This document shows, in pieces, positions 25,236-27,012 of a DNA stretch of 27,012 nucleotides; position 1 is the stretch's first letter; each line of letters starts with the position of its first letter. The DNA comes from a virus. The notes beneath the pieces were generated by a model. That model ran no database searches. It worked only from the letters and a program-made list of their open reading frames with translations, and was not told the origin of the DNA. Location of the stretch: the IMG/VR virus record IMGVR_UViG_3300017748_000106, positions 1-27,012 of that record. One strand, written 5' to 3'. A program made the position numbers and the translations under genes.

Positions 25236-25254
25236 CAAAGATACTAAAAAAAAA
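25236..25254 (-). promoter_or_regulatory. Bacteroidota-type promoter box before the small paralog pair
   Basis: On the minus strand a nine-base T-tract shared with the terminator, then AG, then TATCTTTG (25236-25243) and TAC. It is an exact TAnnTTTG, with the 93-aa gene ATG about 30 bases downstream. No -33 TTG is visible. Confidence 0.6.
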
Positions 25255-25273
25255 GCCGCCCTTTTGGGCAGCT
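25246..25273 (-). terminator. Intrinsic terminator after the head-associated protein gene
   Basis: In minus-strand RNA, AGCUGCCC pairs with GGGCGGCU over eight positions, one a U-G wobble, closing an AAAA loop and followed by nine U (25246-25254). On the other strand the wobble becomes a C-A mismatch and no U-tract follows, so it works leftward only. It lies 20 bases past the stop. Confidence 0.88.
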
Positions 25274-25293
25274 AATTTATAGTTGGTTAAGTT

Positions 25294-26058
25294 TTACTTT
25301 TTATTTTTTAACTTATTTTTTAATAATTTAAAAACTTCTAAACCTTCATCCGACTGCATGAAAGAACCTATTATATAATTAGGGTCTTCTCCATAAGGAA
25401 TGGTTAGCATTTTTTTCTTATTATTAGGTAAGTTGTAATATACATCTTTGTTTGCGTTTCTGTAAGATATAAATCCTGCCATAAAAAACTGATGGACAGT
25501 ATCCATTAATTCTAACATTGGATCATTTATGGTATCCATAAAATCCTCTGGTCTAGATTTAGCATAAAGCAAGATGTCTCTTTTTAATTCAGGTATAGTC
25601 ATTTTATCAACTCCATTACCCATCAACACTCGGCATACCGAAGTCAATTTTTGAACATCTTTAGTTATTGCTTTAGCTTCAAGCTGAGCCTCAAGCTCTG
25701 CCTCAACCCATTCCAACTCTTGAGCCGCATCTCTTTCAGAATTAATTTCTTCAAACACCATTCCGTTGCTTGGATGATAATGTAGAAATTGCTGTAAAGA
25801 TTGATTTTGTTTTTCTACCAACAACATTCCGTCTTCAAAAACTATTGGCTCTAATATAGCGTTCCCATCTTGCTCGTCTTCAAACGGGCTTTTTTGATTT
25901 CTCGCATATCGTAAAGGTCTGTTTGTTCCTTGTTCTTCATCAAAGTATAGTAAAGGAGATCTAGATGAATGTCTAGAAGCCAACATATAAGATAGTGGCT
26001 GATGGTCTTTTAAAAGTCTATAGGCTTTATTCTGGTAAGTTTTTTTTTGATTTTTCAT
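25294..26058 (-). CDS. Head-associated protein downstream of the capsid gene (254 aa)
   Basis: The N-terminus is basic and polar (MKNQKKTYQNKAYRLL), followed by RPLRYARNQKSPFEDEQDGN and VFEDGMLLVEKQNQSLQQFL with HYHPSNG, a pattern I associate with head proteins encoded beside the capsid gene in marine phages. A Glu/Ala-rich coiled-coil-like stretch (RDAAQELEWVEAELEAQLEA, about residues 108-127) precedes MTIPELKRDILLYAKSRPED and a C-terminal part with VYYNLPNNKKKMLTIPYGED and the Lys-rich end. The coiled coil could suit scaffolding or head completion, but scaffolds usually lie upstream of the capsid gene, so I leave the role open. It follows a terminator 24 bases upstream without a recognisable -7 box in between, so it probably depends on read-through from the capsid transcript. 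Confidence 0.6.
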   Translation of the reverse strand: MKNQKKTYQNKAYRLLKDHQPLSYMLASRHSSRSPLLYFDEEQGTNRPLRYARNQKSPFEDEQDGNAILEPIVFEDGMLLVEKQNQSLQQFLHYHPSNGMVFEEINSERDAAQELEWVEAELEAQLEAKAITKDVQKLTSVCRVLMGNGVDKMTIPELKRDILLYAKSRPEDFMDTINDPMLELMDTVHQFFMAGFISYRNANKDVYYNLPNNKKKMLTIPYGEDPNYIIGSFMQSDEGLEVFKLLKNKLKNKK

Positions 26059-26081
26059 TATAATATAATTTAATTTGATTT

Positions 26082-26112
26082 AAAAAATAAAAAGGGGGAA
26101 GTTAATCCCCCT
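26082..26112 (-). terminator. Intrinsic terminator after the major capsid gene
   Basis: In minus-strand RNA, AGGGGGA pairs with UCCCCCU over seven positions around a six-base loop and is followed by UUUUUAUUUUUU (26082-26093). It lies 18 bases past the capsid stop. It probably trims most capsid transcripts while letting some polymerase through to the next gene. Confidence 0.85.
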
Positions 26113-26130
26113 AATTAATACTACTAATTG

Positions 26131-27012
26131 TTATGCATCTTGAAATAAGAAGAAGTTGTTTGCACCTAAAGTACATACAGCTCTTTCGCTCAAGAAGTTA
26201 ACCTCCATTGCATCAAGATCATTAGTTCTTGCACCACCAGCAGAACCGGTAATCCAAGTTTTGTAACGTCTGTCTTCAGTCTCAGAAGCTCTGTAACGAA
26301 CATGAAGGAAAGGTCGCTTAGCGTTCTTACCTAAAATTTGGTCGTATACAGTTGTAGAACCAGCTGGAACTAAAAGTCCATTGATTGCACCTGCTTCAAG
26401 ACCTCCACGCATTGTTGGGTCGTTTAAGTATTTCCAGTCAGACTTGTAAAAGTCATATCCTCTACGGAATCCTGTAAATCCTAAATTAAGAGCCATGTCC
26501 TTATCGTTGTCAAATAAACCATAAGAAGTACCACCTGCTCCGTAAGAGTTTTGTGATGCTAACATATCGTCAATATCAAACGAGAATTGTCTGTTTACGA
26601 AAATTACATTTTCTTCAATAGCTCCTTGCTTATCAAGTCTTTGAATAACATTATCAAACTGAGCTAATGCAACTGGGTTTCCACCACCGAATACATTTCC
26701 TCTTGTTGATACGCTAAAGAAAATACCATCAGAACCAGAAAGGTTAGCCGCACCTGCACCCACACCTACTCCTTGTAGGAAGTCTGCTGCACCTGATGCC
26801 GCCTCAGCAGGAACTGCTTCAACCATCGCTGTTTCTAAGTAATCTTCAAATCTTAATCTTGTGTCGTGTTCAGACTTTAAATACCATAAGTATCCGCTTA
26901 CGCCATCCTCACCTGTAACTTCAATCCATCCAATCTGAGCCATATCAGAACCAGAAACAGTGTATTTGTCTTTGATAATAATTGGCTTGTTGTCAAAAAT
27001 AAAGTCATCAGC
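26131..27012 (-). CDS. Major capsid protein, C-terminal part, cut by right edge
   Basis: The frame stays open to base 27012, so the 5' end is outside the window; the Met at 26943 is internal, because the 23 preceding codons are open and read into it (YTVSGSDMAQIGWIEV). The visible 293 residues contain GYLWYLKSEHDTRLRFEDYL, a Gly/Ala-rich loop, FDNVIQRLDKQGAIEENVIF, SYGAGGTSYGLFDNDKDMAL, FYKSDWKYLNDPTMRGG, TTVYDQILGKNAKRPFLHVR and the final LDAMEVNFLSERAVCTLGAN. This arrangement is the major capsid protein pattern I know from Bacteroidota podoviruses; it would adopt the HK97 fold, though the fold itself cannot be seen. It heads the leftward virion operon in this window and is followed by a terminator, consistent with the excess of capsid protein needed. 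Assignment rests on recalled family pattern and position. Confidence 0.85.
   Translation of the reverse strand, partial: ADDFIFDNKPIIIKDKYTVSGSDMAQIGWIEVTGEDGVSGYLWYLKSEHDTRLRFEDYLETAMVEAVPAEAASGAADFLQGVGVGAGAANLSGSDGIFFSVSTRGNVFGGGNPVALAQFDNVIQRLDKQGAIEENVIFVNRQFSFDIDDMLASQNSYGAGGTSYGLFDNDKDMALNLGFTGFRRGYDFYKSDWKYLNDPTMRGGLEAGAINGLLVPAGSTTVYDQILGKNAKRPFLHVRYRASETEDRRYKTWITGSAGGARTNDLDAMEVNFLSERAVCTLGANNFFLFQDA

Noticed and set aside
26941-26943. Start codon for the capsid gene
   Set aside because: The frame is open upstream to the window edge and the preceding codons read as continuing capsid protein, so this Met is internal.

Overview
This window is a piece of a tailed-phage genome, most likely a podovirus infecting a member of the Bacteroidota, probably a marine flavobacterium. 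The sequence-level reasons are low GC, gene starts preceded by A/T-rich leaders without a Shine-Dalgarno core, and intergenic TATCTTTG boxes that fit the Bacteroidota -7 promoter consensus (TAnnTTTG). Virion proteins also look like those I know from flavobacterial and crAss-like podoviruses: a GRMNKSIDERL-type nozzle start, two ring/connector proteins and a GWPSFYSF...GGNLFRHN tail protein. I could run no database search, so the taxonomy is inference.

Bases 1-4801 are a rightward replication/DNA-metabolism arm. In order it holds an SF3 (D5/P4-like) helicase-primase cut by the left edge, an SF2 DEAH helicase, a PD-(D/E)XK nuclease-like protein, a VRR-NUC nuclease, an unknown protein, a small helix-turn-helix-like protein, a candidate promoter, a 64-residue protein and a calcineurin-type metallophosphoesterase. 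Most of these genes overlap or nearly touch.

Bases 4793-27012 are a leftward virion arm that meets the first arm tail to tail with a 9-base overlap. In transcription order it holds the major capsid protein (5' end outside the window), a head-associated protein, two paralogous small proteins (93 and 184 aa), two ring/connector proteins (323 and 307 aa), a 1604-aa nozzle/muzzle protein, two tail appendage proteins (339 and 279 aa), a GNAT-like acetyltransferase, and three proteins of 202, 753 and 2441 aa. That trio matches the order, and for the first two the size, of T7 internal ejection proteins gp14-gp15-gp16. An 81-aa protein closes the arm. Portal and terminase are not in the window.

Three intrinsic terminators split the head end of the leftward arm, and two of them are followed immediately by a TATCTTTG promoter. 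A third such box precedes the acetyltransferase. All three boxes, and a near match on the other strand, sit two bases after a T-tract. At the protein level, one beta-rich segment recurs inside three virion proteins, and a second GYY...NG...C segment occurs three times in two neighbouring tail proteins. No gap exceeds 300 bases, and I saw no tRNA, rRNA, insertion sequence or CRISPR array.
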